A DNA stretch of 64,000 nt from Bacteroidota bacterium (GTDB lineage: Bacteria > Bacteroidota > Bacteroidia > Bacteroidales > F082). The translations under genes and the position numbers were made by a program. Positions 34,726 through 43,767 of the stretch are shown here, piece by piece. The stretch is from the NCBI GenBank assembly GCA_016715945.1, contig JADJXJ010000001.1, positions 620,001-684,000 of the forward strand, written 5' to 3'. Position 1 is the first letter of the stretch. Each line of letters opens with the position of its first letter. Below the pieces are notes generated by a model that was given only the letters and a program-made list of their open reading frames with translations, searched no databases and was not told the origin of the DNA.

Positions 34726-37700
34726 CTAATATCGTCCGTAAATACTCATTCCTCCTCCAAAATATTGATGTTTTAAATGTTCATATACTAAGTTCGTTTT
34801 TAAGTCAATGTCGTCTGTCTGATAAGTCGGGTAGGGCAAAGTTTCAAACAAAGTCTTACTAACAGTATTAAAAACTGCTGCTGCTGTTACTGATTTGTCA
34901 GCCCATTGCTCAACTTTCAATTTTTCTTGTTTCAGTTCTTCAAGTAGCTCAATAGAGATTTTCTTGATTTCGTTTTTCTCTTTTTCGGATAACTTTTTAC
35001 CGTGTCTAAGAATGTCGAAAATGGCTTTTTGCTCGTCTGTCAATCCTTCTCGTTTGGTGTCGGCTTCTTCTTCAGAATAGGAGTTTACGAGTTCAATCAA
35101 TTTTCTAAAAGTTTCCTTAATTACAACTTCGTCTTTGCCTCTGTTATATTCTTCAATAATTTCCTGATAGCGTTTGTAATAGTCAACGGTCAAAGGGTTG
35201 CGTTCTACCATTCGTTTCAATTGCTTTTCAACTTTGTCTTTAAGTGATTGAACGGCTGCATTTTTATTTTTTGTCTTTAAGAAGTATTGTTCCAACAAAT
35301 CAAAGTCCAATCCGCTTAGGTCAATGATTTTTTCTTCATTGTGTCCGGGTTCTGCAACCATATTTTCTATGGATTCATCAACCACATTCTGAATTTTTCG
35401 CATTAGCTCGGCAACGTCAGCACTTTCAATATTGTCTTCAATAGCGGTGTAGATTACATCAATGGCGTTCTTTCTCGGAGCATATTGATTTAGAACCTTG
35501 TCCGGTTGCAGGGCTTTGTATATCTTAAAAACCTCTCTTGCTAAAATCTGAAATTTACGTTTGGTTTCGTCATTGGTGTAAACAGCGTTTACGGCTTTTT
35601 CCATGGCAGCCAATTTGTGTAAACCGTCTGCCTTAATGAGTTCCTGTAAATCGAAATTCACCTCATCTTGCAGAAAGACTTCAGTCGCTTCTAATGCTTC
35701 TTCCAATTGTTTGATGAGTTCTTCTTTTGGCTTTACGGGTGGCTCTGGTTTTTTGCCTCCACCGCCTTCGCCATCTTCACCACCTGAACCATAAATTGCT
35801 AATGCATCCAACAAGGCAGTGTAAGTTTCAATGTAGTCCACAATCAAACCATTATTTTTTCCTTCGCTGATTCGGTTGGCTCTTGCAATGGCCTGCATCA
35901 AAGTATGCGACTTCAACGGCTTGTCTAAATACAAAGTGGAAAGGGTAGGCACGTCAAAACCCGTGATCCACATGGCACAAACTATCACAAAACGGAAAGG
36001 GTCATTTTCATCTTTAAACCTTGTTTCAAGGTCTTGGGTGTTCATTTTCTCTCGGTGTGGCTCAATGTCTAAATCCCATTTCTGAAACTTTTGTATTTCG
36101 TTTTGTTCCGGACTCACTACCACACAAATTTCCGTTTCCTCTATCCATTGCAGTTCACGACTCTTTTCTAATAACTCCTGGTCGCCATATTTTCCTTTGG
36201 CAACCTCTTTTTCCAATTGCTCCACATATTTTTTCCAATGCCCGGTAATCAAATCATACATTCTAACGGCAGTAAGTTTATCCAATGCGATAAACATTCC
36301 TTTGCCTTTGTAGCCACGGTTGCAGAAATGCCAAACAACATCTTTTGCAATGGCATCTAATCGTTTCTTTGCTGTAAGTATCGGATATTCCCGTGCAAAT
36401 AGCTGTTCGACCCTGCTGCGTTGATCGCTGTCCAAATCTTCGCTTTCGGCATCTATTACGGCTCTTATTTGCTCATTGATTACAGGATTTTTCAAACCCA
36501 AATATTCGCCTCTGTTTTCATAGTAAAGTGGAACGGTTGCTCCATCATCCACACTTCGTTTGAAGTCGTAACGAGAAACATAATCACCGAAAATCCGCTT
36601 GGTTATTTCATCGTCTTTGAAAAGTGGTGTGCCTGTAAAGCCGATAAATGAAGCGTTTGGCAAAGCATTACGCAAATTCATTGCTAATTGACCGCCTTGT
36701 GTTCGATGAGCTTCGTCAGAAATGACAATGATGTTATCCCGCTTGGTAATTTCTTCTTCAAAATTGAATTTGTGAATAAGCGTAAACAAATAGCGGTGTT
36801 CTGAGCTGAGCAATTCTTTCAAATGCTTTCCGCTGTTGGCTCTCAATGAATCTGTTGCCCCTGCACGAACAACCGGTACTGCACCCACACCACTAAAGGT
36901 ACCATAAATCTGTGTGTCCAATTCGTTACGGTCGGTTACTATTAAAAAAGTATAACTGCCTGTAAACTTGTGGTGAATTTTCTGGCAGAAGAAAACCATC
37001 GAATACGATTTTCCGCTTCCCTGTGTATGCCAAAACACTCCCAGTTTTTGTTTTTCCTCTAAACTGATTTTTCCTTGCCGGTAGAGTTCCTCCTTGTGCT
37101 TAATGTTTTCAATCGCCTTGTTAACACCAATAAACTGATGGTTTCGGGCAATTAGTTTTACTACTTTGCCCAAGGAATTATCAAACAGAATGAAGTTCTC
37201 AAACAAATCTAAAAAGCGTTTCTTCTCGCAAACGCCTACAATTATTCTATCCAATGCAACAATGCCTTCGTCTTCCTCTGTGATGCGTTTCCATTCGTGG
37301 AAATGCTGATACTTGCCTGTAACACTTCCAATGCGGCTTTCGATTCCATTGCTCAAAATCACAAAAGCATTGTAGTAAAAGAGTTTGGGTATTACGTCTT
37401 TGTAATCGGTGAAATTATCGTTGTAAGCGTTTTCTAATTTTCGGTGGGCTGCTTTCAGTTCTATGAACAGAAGCGGAATACCATTTACAAAGCCGATAAT
37501 ATCAGGTCTGCGTTCACGGTTGCTTTTGCCCTGAATCCATAACTGGCGAACAGCCAGAAAGTTGTTATTTTCTGCATTGTCAAAATCAAAAACCCTGAGT
37601 GTTTTGTTCTTAACCTGCTCGCCTTTTTCATTGATAAAGTCAACTGGAATACCATTACGCAGCAATTGGTATTTTTCGTAATTGATTTCTGCCAATGACC

Positions 37701-37956
37701 TGGTGATGCTTTCTTCAATCAGTTTTTCGTATGCCTGGTTGTAGGCTTGTTCGGGCAGATTGGGATTGAACTGTTTAAGCTTTTCAAGAAATATCTTTTT
37801 GAGCACAACTTCTTTTTTATTCAGTCTGCCCAATGTGCTGCCTTCGCCAAAGCTCTCTTTGTTGTATGACAATAGCGTATCCCAACCCAACCGATTGAAA
37901 AATAAATCAATCGCTGTTTGCTCTATTAACTTATCTTCTGAGTATTCCCAGGTCAT
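34726..37956 (-). CDS. hsdR: Type I restriction enzyme, HsdR (R) subunit
   Basis: 1076 residues. The N-terminal nuclease domain has RRPDIIGFVNGIPLLFIELKA, the D...ExK catalytic pattern. The SF2 translocase follows with HTQGSGKSYSMVFF (Walker A) and VISDEAHRTQ (DEAH), FIGFTGTPLF (motif III), and MWITGFDVPTLSTLYLD with LMQAIARANR (motifs V and VI). The C-terminal helical region binds the methylase. Together with HsdM and HsdS it cuts unmethylated foreign DNA after ATP-driven translocation. It is the last gene of the six-gene operon, overlapping the RhuM-Fic gene by ATGA. The length is normal and no frameshift is seen. Confidence 0.96.
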   Translation of the reverse strand: MTWEYSEDKLIEQTAIDLFFNRLGWDTLLSYNKESFGEGSTLGRLNKKEVVLKKIFLEKLKQFNPNLPEQAYNQAYEKLIEESITRSLAEINYEKYQLLRNGIPVDFINEKGEQVKNKTLRVFDFDNAENNNFLAVRQLWIQGKSNRERRPDIIGFVNGIPLLFIELKAAHRKLENAYNDNFTDYKDVIPKLFYYNAFVILSNGIESRIGSVTGKYQHFHEWKRITEEDEGIVALDRIIVGVCEKKRFLDLFENFILFDNSLGKVVKLIARNHQFIGVNKAIENIKHKEELYRQGKISLEEKQKLGVFWHTQGSGKSYSMVFFCQKIHHKFTGSYTFLIVTDRNELDTQIYGTFSGVGAVPVVRAGATDSLRANSGKHLKELLSSEHRYLFTLIHKFNFEEEITKRDNIIVISDEAHRTQGGQLAMNLRNALPNASFIGFTGTPLFKDDEITKRIFGDYVSRYDFKRSVDDGATVPLYYENRGEYLGLKNPVINEQIRAVIDAESEDLDSDQRSRVEQLFAREYPILTAKKRLDAIAKDVVWHFCNRGYKGKGMFIALDKLTAVRMYDLITGHWKKYVEQLEKEVAKGKYGDQELLEKSRELQWIEETEICVVVSPEQNEIQKFQKWDLDIEPHREKMNTQDLETRFKDENDPFRFVIVCAMWITGFDVPTLSTLYLDKPLKSHTLMQAIARANRISEGKNNGLIVDYIETYTALLDALAIYGSGGEDGEGGGGKKPEPPVKPKEELIKQLEEALEATEVFLQDEVNFDLQELIKADGLHKLAAMEKAVNAVYTNDETKRKFQILAREVFKIYKALQPDKVLNQYAPRKNAIDVIYTAIEDNIESADVAELMRKIQNVVDESIENMVAEPGHNEEKIIDLSGLDFDLLEQYFLKTKNKNAAVQSLKDKVEKQLKRMVERNPLTVDYYKRYQEIIEEYNRGKDEVVIKETFRKLIELVNSYSEEEADTKREGLTDEQKAIFDILRHGKKLSEKEKNEIKKISIELLEELKQEKLKVEQWADKSVTAAAVFNTVSKTLFETLPYPTYQTDDIDLKTNLVYEHLKHQYFGGGMSIYGRY

Positions 37957-38912
37957 ATATTTCTGTTTAAAATACTGATGATTAACTGCTTCACTGTTTC
38001 CATTTCTTCGGGTTTGCTGGTGGCTACAAAAAGGGTAATAGCTGCCAATGCTTCATTGCTGATAATTGGTTCTTTGTTTTCTAAATAAAGCAGCCTGTTT
38101 TTCTCCAAAAAGTACAGAAAGCAGGCTGCCGCAATGCGTTTATTACCGTCAACAAACGAGTGATTTTTTACGATAAGATATAACAGCGTTGCTGCTTTTT
38201 CTTCGATGCTTTTGTATAATTCTTCGTTTCCAAAGGCTTGGGCAATTTGTCTTACCGAACTTTCAAAACTTTGATCTTTTGGTTTGGCGAATACATCAGA
38301 AGCAAAGGCCGGCTTCATTCTGGTAATCACATCCAGATATTCTTTTACATCGGGGTACACTGTTTGGCGGATGGTTTTGCCTTTTGAATCTAATTGTTGG
38401 TGGTCGAAGTCATCGAGCAATTCAAGCCCTTTTGCAAAAATTTGCAGCATTTGGCTGTCTTCTTGGGTGGCTTGTTGGGTAATGGCACGGCTTAAAATGC
38501 GAATACCTGTTTTGAGGTACTCCACCTGTTGCTGTTTTTCGGCCAGGCGTTTTTCATTAATAGCGTAGCCTTGTACAAGATAGTCTTTTAATCGTTGGGT
38601 TGCCCATTGCCGGAATTGGGTGCCCCGAATTGATTTTACCCGATAGCCAACGGATATTATGACATCGAGGTTATAGTATTTTGTTTTATACTTTTTGCCA
38701 TCTGCGGCAGTTGTCAAGGATTCCTTGACAACTGAATTTCTTTGCAACTCCTTCTCCTTGAAGCAGTTGTTGATATGCAAGCTGATGTTTTGTTTGGTTT
38801 GATTGAATAAAGAAGCCATTTGCGCCTGCGTAAGCCAAACAGTTTCCTTTTCAAACCGAACTTCAACTTCGGTTTTCTTGTCAGGGGTTTTATATATGAT
38901 TATTTCACTCAT
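37953..38912 (-). CDS. RhuM-Fic/Doc fusion protein
   Basis: 319 residues. The N-terminal half is RhuM-like (KETVWLTQAQMASLFNQTKQNISLHI, a DNA-binding-type domain, then IISVGYRVKSIRGTQFRQWA). The C-terminal half is Fic/Doc with HSFVDGNKRIAAACF; the NKR ending matches Doc rather than the HPFxxGNGR of AMPylating Fic proteins. It may phosphorylate or AMPylate a host factor if infection disturbs the system. It is 19 bases after the GxxExxY gene and overlaps hsdR by four bases. Such genes are frequent passengers in Bacteroidota type I operons; what they add is unknown. Confidence 0.88.
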   Translation of the reverse strand: MSEIIIYKTPDKKTEVEVRFEKETVWLTQAQMASLFNQTKQNISLHINNCFKEKELQRNSVVKESLTTAADGKKYKTKYYNLDVIISVGYRVKSIRGTQFRQWATQRLKDYLVQGYAINEKRLAEKQQQVEYLKTGIRILSRAITQQATQEDSQMLQIFAKGLELLDDFDHQQLDSKGKTIRQTVYPDVKEYLDVITRMKPAFASDVFAKPKDQSFESSVRQIAQAFGNEELYKSIEEKAATLLYLIVKNHSFVDGNKRIAAACFLYFLEKNRLLYLENKEPIISNEALAAITLFVATSKPEEMETVKQLIISILNRNI

Positions 38913-38931
38913 ACTTCTATTTGTCCGTTCA

Positions 38932-39381
38932 TCAATTGTCTGAACTCTGATTTATATTGATTTTGGGATTACCCTGATTTTTCTGCTTAAATTTGCTGTT
39001 GAGCAGTCTTTTGAACTCTAAACTTTTTGCTCCAAAATTGATAAGTAAACCTACTTCAAGGTCATAGGCTTCCAAGTAATTGATAGCTTGGGCAAAATGA
39101 ACATCTTCCAGTTTGATGATGGCTTTCAATTCGACCGATACTACGCCTTCCACCAGAAAATCTACCCTTCGAGTTCCTATCTTTTGATGCTTATAATAAA
39201 TGGGCATCTCATACTCTCGGGAAAAAGAAATCCCGTTATCTGCCATTTCGATTTCTAATGCTCTTTGATAGATAACCTCCTGAAATCCATTGCCCAACGC
39301 ACGATGCACTGCCATAGCACAACCAATGATCTTGGATGTCAGCTCTGAATATTTGTATTGCTTGTTAATCATACTAATCAT
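38932..39381 (-). CDS. GxxExxY family protein (PD-(D/E)xK-like)
   Basis: 149 residues. GNGFQEVIYQRAL is the naming motif (G-x-x-E-x-x-Y). RRVDFLVEGVVSVELKA reads as the Asp and ExK of a PD-(D/E)xK nuclease fold. ATG 39372 is an equally possible start. The role is unknown; it is often found in mobile and defence regions. It is embedded in the restriction operon, 20 bases after hsdS. Confidence 0.88.
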   Translation of the reverse strand: MISMINKQYKYSELTSKIIGCAMAVHRALGNGFQEVIYQRALEIEMADNGISFSREYEMPIYYKHQKIGTRRVDFLVEGVVSVELKAIIKLEDVHFAQAINYLEAYDLEVGLLINFGAKSLEFKRLLNSKFKQKNQGNPKININQSSDN

Positions 39382-39401
39382 TTAATCAGCTTAATCATAG
39401 T

Positions 39402-40547
39402 TCAGACTTCTATTTGCCCACTCATCAGCCTCGGTAATAAAATATCCCGTGCCTCCCGGAGTTTGGTGTTTTGTTTTGCCACCACAAAAATTAATTTCAT
39501 CAAGCTTTCGACCTTTTTATTGAATTCTTCAATTACATTTTTTGATGGCCAAAGAATTCTTAATGATTTTAAACTTTCTTGATTTATTCCAGGTTGAGCG
39601 GCATTTGCATTTAGTTGCTGCATCTTATCAAAGTAAAGTTTCTGATAAAGGGTGAAGAATAAATAATTCTGATAAAGTTCATCTTTACTTCTCAATAAGA
39701 AAACGTGTTCGTTTACGCAGCATTTTTCGTGCGGAAAATCGTCTTGAAACAAAGTTGTTTTACCGATGTATGCACCATCTTTGTAAATTAGAATATCCTT
39801 ATTTTCTATTTTGCCACGATTCATATTTTCAAAGAATGCTTCGGTAATCAACTTTTCACTTTGATAATTATACTTACCCAAACCAATCACATTCTCTGCT
39901 CCAACACTTGCAATTCCTTCTTTTAGTTCTTTATCAATGCCTCCTTTTGGTCTTGAGCCAGATTCCAATTTTCCGTAAATATCCCCGATAGACTTTATTG
40001 ACCATCCTTTTGGTAAATTCTGGGGTTCCCTGTCACCAAACTGATATTCGCCAAACTCAATTTTGTAATGCAGTTGAGCCTTCTCCTCCAGCAACTTAAT
40101 CCGCTTCAAATTATTCTCTATCAAATCATCATAAGCCGATAAAATGGATGCGATTTTGCGTTGGGTGGGGAGGGGGGGATAAATAGAACTTTGATCGTAA
40201 GCTACATTTCTATTTAACCCAGGAACAGCCGCATCACTATTGAGCTTGTTCAAACCAAGTGTTTGAAACTTGTAATACAGAAAACGTAAATCATACCCAT
40301 CTTTCGGAATTACATAATATGAAGTATCAATTGGAAAGAAATTTCTTTTTTCGTAATAAACAGTACCAACACTTCCCTTTCTTCCGATAATAATTCCGGG
40401 TCCGTCAATCAAATAATTAGTATGTGTGCCAACTTCACCAGCTGAACCATATACTGGATAATCGCCTGGAATTCTTGAATCTGCAGTTAAACTTTTTCCG
40501 TAGGCTAACTCACAGACATCAGCAACTTTTAATTTCTCCCACTTCAT
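39402..40547 (-). CDS. hsdS: Type I restriction-modification specificity subunit HsdS
   Basis: 381 residues with two target-recognition domains. The first runs from residue 1 to about 125 and is followed by PLPTQRKIASILSAYDDLIENNLKRIKLLEEKAQ, the conserved helical spacer. The second starts near LPKGWSIKSIGDIYG and is followed by a degenerate second spacer ending AREILLPRLMSG-like (observed AREILLP region as REARDILLPRLMSGQIEV). It sets the bipartite DNA target, which cannot be predicted. It starts inside the end of the ORF6N gene (ATGA overlap). Confidence 0.95.
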   Translation of the reverse strand: MKWEKLKVADVCELAYGKSLTADSRIPGDYPVYGSAGEVGTHTNYLIDGPGIIIGRKGSVGTVYYEKRNFFPIDTSYYVIPKDGYDLRFLYYKFQTLGLNKLNSDAAVPGLNRNVAYDQSSIYPPLPTQRKIASILSAYDDLIENNLKRIKLLEEKAQLHYKIEFGEYQFGDREPQNLPKGWSIKSIGDIYGKLESGSRPKGGIDKELKEGIASVGAENVIGLGKYNYQSEKLITEAFFENMNRGKIENKDILIYKDGAYIGKTTLFQDDFPHEKCCVNEHVFLLRSKDELYQNYLFFTLYQKLYFDKMQQLNANAAQPGINQESLKSLRILWPSKNVIEEFNKKVESLMKLIFVVAKQNTKLREARDILLPRLMSGQIEV

Positions 40548-41089
40548 ATCACCACTTCCTTTTTAATTTGTCCCAACATCATATCCAAAATATTACCCTC
40601 CAATTTCGAGAAGGCAAACCACTTCTTCCCCAAATCTTTCAAAGATGCACCCAAATGGTACAACTCCTTTTGGTCAATCATCAAAAAACGGTCGTGGCTG
40701 GTTTTTAATTCCTCAGAAGCATTATTTTGCAGAAATTTTCGCATGGCAACAAAAGCTTGCATAATTTGGATGCTGGCAATAATCGCCCTTTCTGTATTTA
40801 GAACAGCGGAAAGCATTGCTACGCCTTGTTCTGTAAACACAAAAGGTAGCGTTCGTCTTCCTCCATGTTCTCTTGAGGTTCCAAATTGGAACTTCAAGTT
40901 TGTCCATTCTTTTTCAGTCAACTGAAACATAAACTCTTCTGGAAATCTGAGAGGGTTTCTCTTTACCGCTCTGTTAATGAATTTGGTTTCTGTTTGATAG
41001 ATTGAAGCTAAATCACTATCGAGCATCACCTGAACACCTCGAACAGAAAAGATTTGATTTTGAATATTTTCTTGTTTTACTATTTCCAT
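40544..41089 (-). CDS. ORF6N domain protein
   Basis: 181 residues. FSVRGVQVMLDSDLASIYQTETKFINRAVKRN and RRTLPFVFTEQGVAMLSAVL are the ORF6N (phage KilA-N-related) DNA-binding signature. The C-terminal part is helical and conserved in similar proteins next to HsdS. It lies four bases after hsdM and overlaps hsdS. It may regulate or partner the restriction system; no experiment is known to me that fixes its role. Confidence 0.92.
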   Translation of the reverse strand: MEIVKQENIQNQIFSVRGVQVMLDSDLASIYQTETKFINRAVKRNPLRFPEEFMFQLTEKEWTNLKFQFGTSREHGGRRTLPFVFTEQGVAMLSAVLNTERAIIASIQIMQAFVAMRKFLQNNASEELKTSHDRFLMIDQKELYHLGASLKDLGKKWFAFSKLEGNILDMMLGQIKKEVVI

Positions 41090-41093
41090 AACA

Positions 41094-43232
41094 CTAAATA
41101 TTCAAGGCTTTATAATTCTCACTAATCAATTTCGCCAAAGCAATGGCTTCTTCGTTCAATCCGTCCAGTTCGATGTGTATTTCGTTCAGGCGTTCTTCGT
41201 AGTCAAAGTCCTCATCGGTGCTGGTGTCCACACCTACATATCGGCCCGGGCTCAGGCTCCAGTCTTTGGCTTCTATTTCTTTTAGCGTTACTACTTTGCA
41301 CAGTCCTTCCACATCGGTATAAACACCTTCGGGGAAGCGGCTTGTGAGCCAATGGGCTTGTTTGTAGAAATACTCGGTTTCGTGCAGCAGCCCTGGTTCT
41401 TCCTCATCGGGGTTGCCGCTGAGTTGTTGTTGCAGGGCTTTCAGAGGCGCAATGCATTGCGCCTGTACATCCAATGCTTTCCAATCTTTGTTTTTGCTCA
41501 GTTGATATTCTTTGGCGGCTGTGCTAATGGCATCCAGCAATTGCTTAATGAGTTTGTCTTGTGGTTTGCGGAGTGTTTTGCACAAGTGGGCGGCCCTCTC
41601 TAAATCTCCCCCTGCAGGGGAGACTTTTGAATCAATCTTTATTAGTTCATTTTGTTGTTCGTAAATGCTTGCGGTTTCTTCAATTTTTAGGGCATCTACA
41701 AACGCATTTGCTTCTTTATTTTCTTTGGCGTATTTGGTGGCAAAGTCGCTAACGGTTTTCAATACTTTCTGCAATTGCTTTTGCAGTTCGGTTGTTGCTT
41801 CGGCTGTTTCTTTGGCTAAATCGGCAGAGGTTTGCAAATAGCTTTTTACGGTACTTTCAAATTTTTGGGTATTGCCTCTATACAGGTTTACAATGCAAAT
41901 CAGGTTTTGCAATTGCTCGGGGCTAAAGTCGTTTACTTTGGAAGTAACTTTTCTGTAGATCTTCCTTGCATCAAGCATCAATACTGTATCCCTTCTGCGT
42001 TTCGGCAGTTTATCAAGGTCATCACGAAAATCAGCTAAATCATAGTTCAGACTTTCTTTTGCACGGTCAAAAAACCACAAGGTGCAAGGCAATGAACGGG
42101 TATAGAAAAAGTTGTTGCCAATGGCCATCATCACATCTACTGCGCCGGTTTTTACCAATTTTTCCCGTATATCTTTTTCGCTATGCCCGGCATCGCTGGC
42201 AGAAGATGCCATTACAAAACCTGCTCGCCCGCCCCGTGAGCTTGCCGAATGGGGTTTCAGATAGTTGTAGAAATACTGGATCCATAAATAATTGGCGTTG
42301 TCGTTTTTCGGGAGGTTCACTTTACCGTCCAACATCAGGCGTGGGTCTTTCTTAACGGCATCTTTGGCTTTGTCCACCCCGTCAACATTAAAGGGTGGAT
42401 TTGCCATAACAAAATCGCACTTGCCTACGAGGTTGTGTTTGTCCTCGTAAAAAGTATTTCCTTCCTGTATGTTGCCTTCCAGTCCGTGCACTGCAAGGTT
42501 CATCTTTGCCAATTTGGTATTGAGTTCGGCTTTTTCCTGTCCGTAAAATGTAACTTTCTCGGCAGGTTTCAGTCCTTCGCTTTCAATGAAATAGCCGGTT
42601 TGCACAAACATACCCGCACTGCCGCAAGCCGGATCGAACACAATTCCGTGGTCGGGTTCAATGACGTTTACAATGGTTTGCACCAAACTCATAGGCGTAA
42701 AAAACTCTCCACCTTCCTGTGCGCCTGTCATTGCAAATTTGTTGAGGAAGTATTCGTAAATCTTCCCGAACAAATCGCCTTCGGCTTTTTGCAACACTTC
42801 TTTATTGAAAATGCGGAGCAGTTCCCGCAACAGGTCTTTACTGAAAATAGAAAAGTTCTTTGGCAAAACTCCTTTGAGGTTGTCGTATTCATCCTCGATC
42901 AGTTTCATAGCGTTGTCAATCGCTTCGCCTATGTCAACACTTTCGGGCAATGAAACCAAATAGTCAAACTGTGCCTTATCGGGGAGGAACATTGCATTGC
43001 GTTCTTCAAAATCTTTTTTGGTAACGGGTCGTCTGCCACGCTGCGGATGCACAGGCAAATCTTTTTCCACTTCTACTTTTACTTTCTGAAAGCGGTTGTA
43101 GGCGTGTCGTAAAAATATCAGTCCCAAAACAGGCATTGAGTATTCCGAAGCAGTCAGTTTACTGTTTGCTCTGAGTTGGTCTGCGGCTCTCCACAGTTCG
43201 GCTTCTAATTTTCTAAGTTGTTTTCCTTGCAT
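41094..43232 (-). CDS. hsdM: Type I DNA methyltransferase HsdM (N6-adenine)
   Basis: 712 residues. The N-terminal HsdM_N bundle (LEAELWRAADQLRANSKLTASEY) is followed by the SAM motif FDPACGSAGMFVQTGYF and the catalytic CDFVMANPPFNV (NPPF). The C-terminal quarter is longer than in enteric HsdM and coiled-coil rich. It contains SKVSPAGGDLERAAH, a stretch encoded by a palindromic repeat (listed separately). It is the first gene of the operon and has a strong promoter. Confidence 0.96.
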   Translation of the reverse strand: MQGKQLRKLEAELWRAADQLRANSKLTASEYSMPVLGLIFLRHAYNRFQKVKVEVEKDLPVHPQRGRRPVTKKDFEERNAMFLPDKAQFDYLVSLPESVDIGEAIDNAMKLIEDEYDNLKGVLPKNFSIFSKDLLRELLRIFNKEVLQKAEGDLFGKIYEYFLNKFAMTGAQEGGEFFTPMSLVQTIVNVIEPDHGIVFDPACGSAGMFVQTGYFIESEGLKPAEKVTFYGQEKAELNTKLAKMNLAVHGLEGNIQEGNTFYEDKHNLVGKCDFVMANPPFNVDGVDKAKDAVKKDPRLMLDGKVNLPKNDNANYLWIQYFYNYLKPHSASSRGGRAGFVMASSASDAGHSEKDIREKLVKTGAVDVMMAIGNNFFYTRSLPCTLWFFDRAKESLNYDLADFRDDLDKLPKRRRDTVLMLDARKIYRKVTSKVNDFSPEQLQNLICIVNLYRGNTQKFESTVKSYLQTSADLAKETAEATTELQKQLQKVLKTVSDFATKYAKENKEANAFVDALKIEETASIYEQQNELIKIDSKVSPAGGDLERAAHLCKTLRKPQDKLIKQLLDAISTAAKEYQLSKNKDWKALDVQAQCIAPLKALQQQLSGNPDEEEPGLLHETEYFYKQAHWLTSRFPEGVYTDVEGLCKVVTLKEIEAKDWSLSPGRYVGVDTSTDEDFDYEERLNEIHIELDGLNEEAIALAKLISENYKALNI
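41596..41630. repeat. Palindromic repeat inserted in-frame in hsdM
   Basis: Centre TCTCCCCCTGCAGGGGAGA (41605-41623), flanked by CTCTAAA and CTTTTGA. Very similar elements (CTCTAAATCTCCCC...GGGGAGACTTT) are common between genes in Bacteroidota. Here it is read as SKVSPAGGDLERA without breaking the frame. Confidence 0.6.
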
Positions 43233-43260
43233 TTATTCTTTCAGTGTCTTGTTAATATGT

Positions 43261-43293
43261 CAAATTTATCACTTATATCGGTGCGTTGACAAA
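43261..43293 (-). promoter_or_regulatory. Promoter of the type I restriction operon
   Basis: Minus-strand TTTG (43293-43290), 21 bases, TAAATTTG (43268-43261), 29 bases before the hsdM ATG. Confidence 0.7.
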
Positions 43294-43629
43294 AAACGGC
43301 TCTTTTGGTTTTGCGAAGGGTCGGAATGTGTGTCGGGCAAAACCAAATCCCGAAGGGTCGGGACAAGTTGTGCCATTTGTGAGGCTGGCTAAAATTACTC
43401 GCTTGTTTAATTATTCTTTTAGCGGTGCTCGTGAATGCTTCGCATTTGTTTTTAAAAAATGTGCGGTGGGAAAAAAATATAAAACATAGGGTCGGTCAGC
43501 GTGTTGGTTTAGATGCTGTCCGTTTATAATATCGTTTCTATGTCTTTGGTCACCTGTCAAAATGGTTTACTTTTTTCTGTTTCTGTCACTCGTTAGTTTG
43601 TCGTGTTGCTGTCTTAATACACTTGCTGC

Positions 43630-43753
43630 CAACGGTCGAGTGTATGTGCCGTAAGGGATTGCGGAGTAGTTTCCTGTCCACCGACACGAAAGTTTAAGCG
43701 GGGTACAATGCTCGAACACCAACTGAAACCCTTATGGCATATACACTTTGTTG
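43630..43753 (+). repeat. attC-like imperfect palindrome, copy B (124 bp)
   Basis: Same orientation and length as copy A. The 18-bp stem pairs 43640-43657 (GTGTATGTGCCGTAAGGG) with 43729-43746 (CCCTTATGGCATATACAC). Compared with copy A, one stem pair has changed A-T to T-A on both sides (43645 with 43741), a compensatory change, while the 71-base central part has diverged strongly. It begins CAACGGTCGAG and ends ACTTTGTTG. Confidence 0.75.
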
Positions 43754-43767
43754 TGTGTTCGGGCGTT

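Larger units (their letters stand above)
43233..43767. other. Non-coding gap between hsdM and the AT-rich operon
   Basis: 535 bases. It holds the hsdM promoter at the left and the palindromic repeat copy B at the right (both listed separately). Between them only a short CCCGAAGGGTCGGG-type dyad near 43350 stands out; no gene is credible. Confidence 0.6.
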
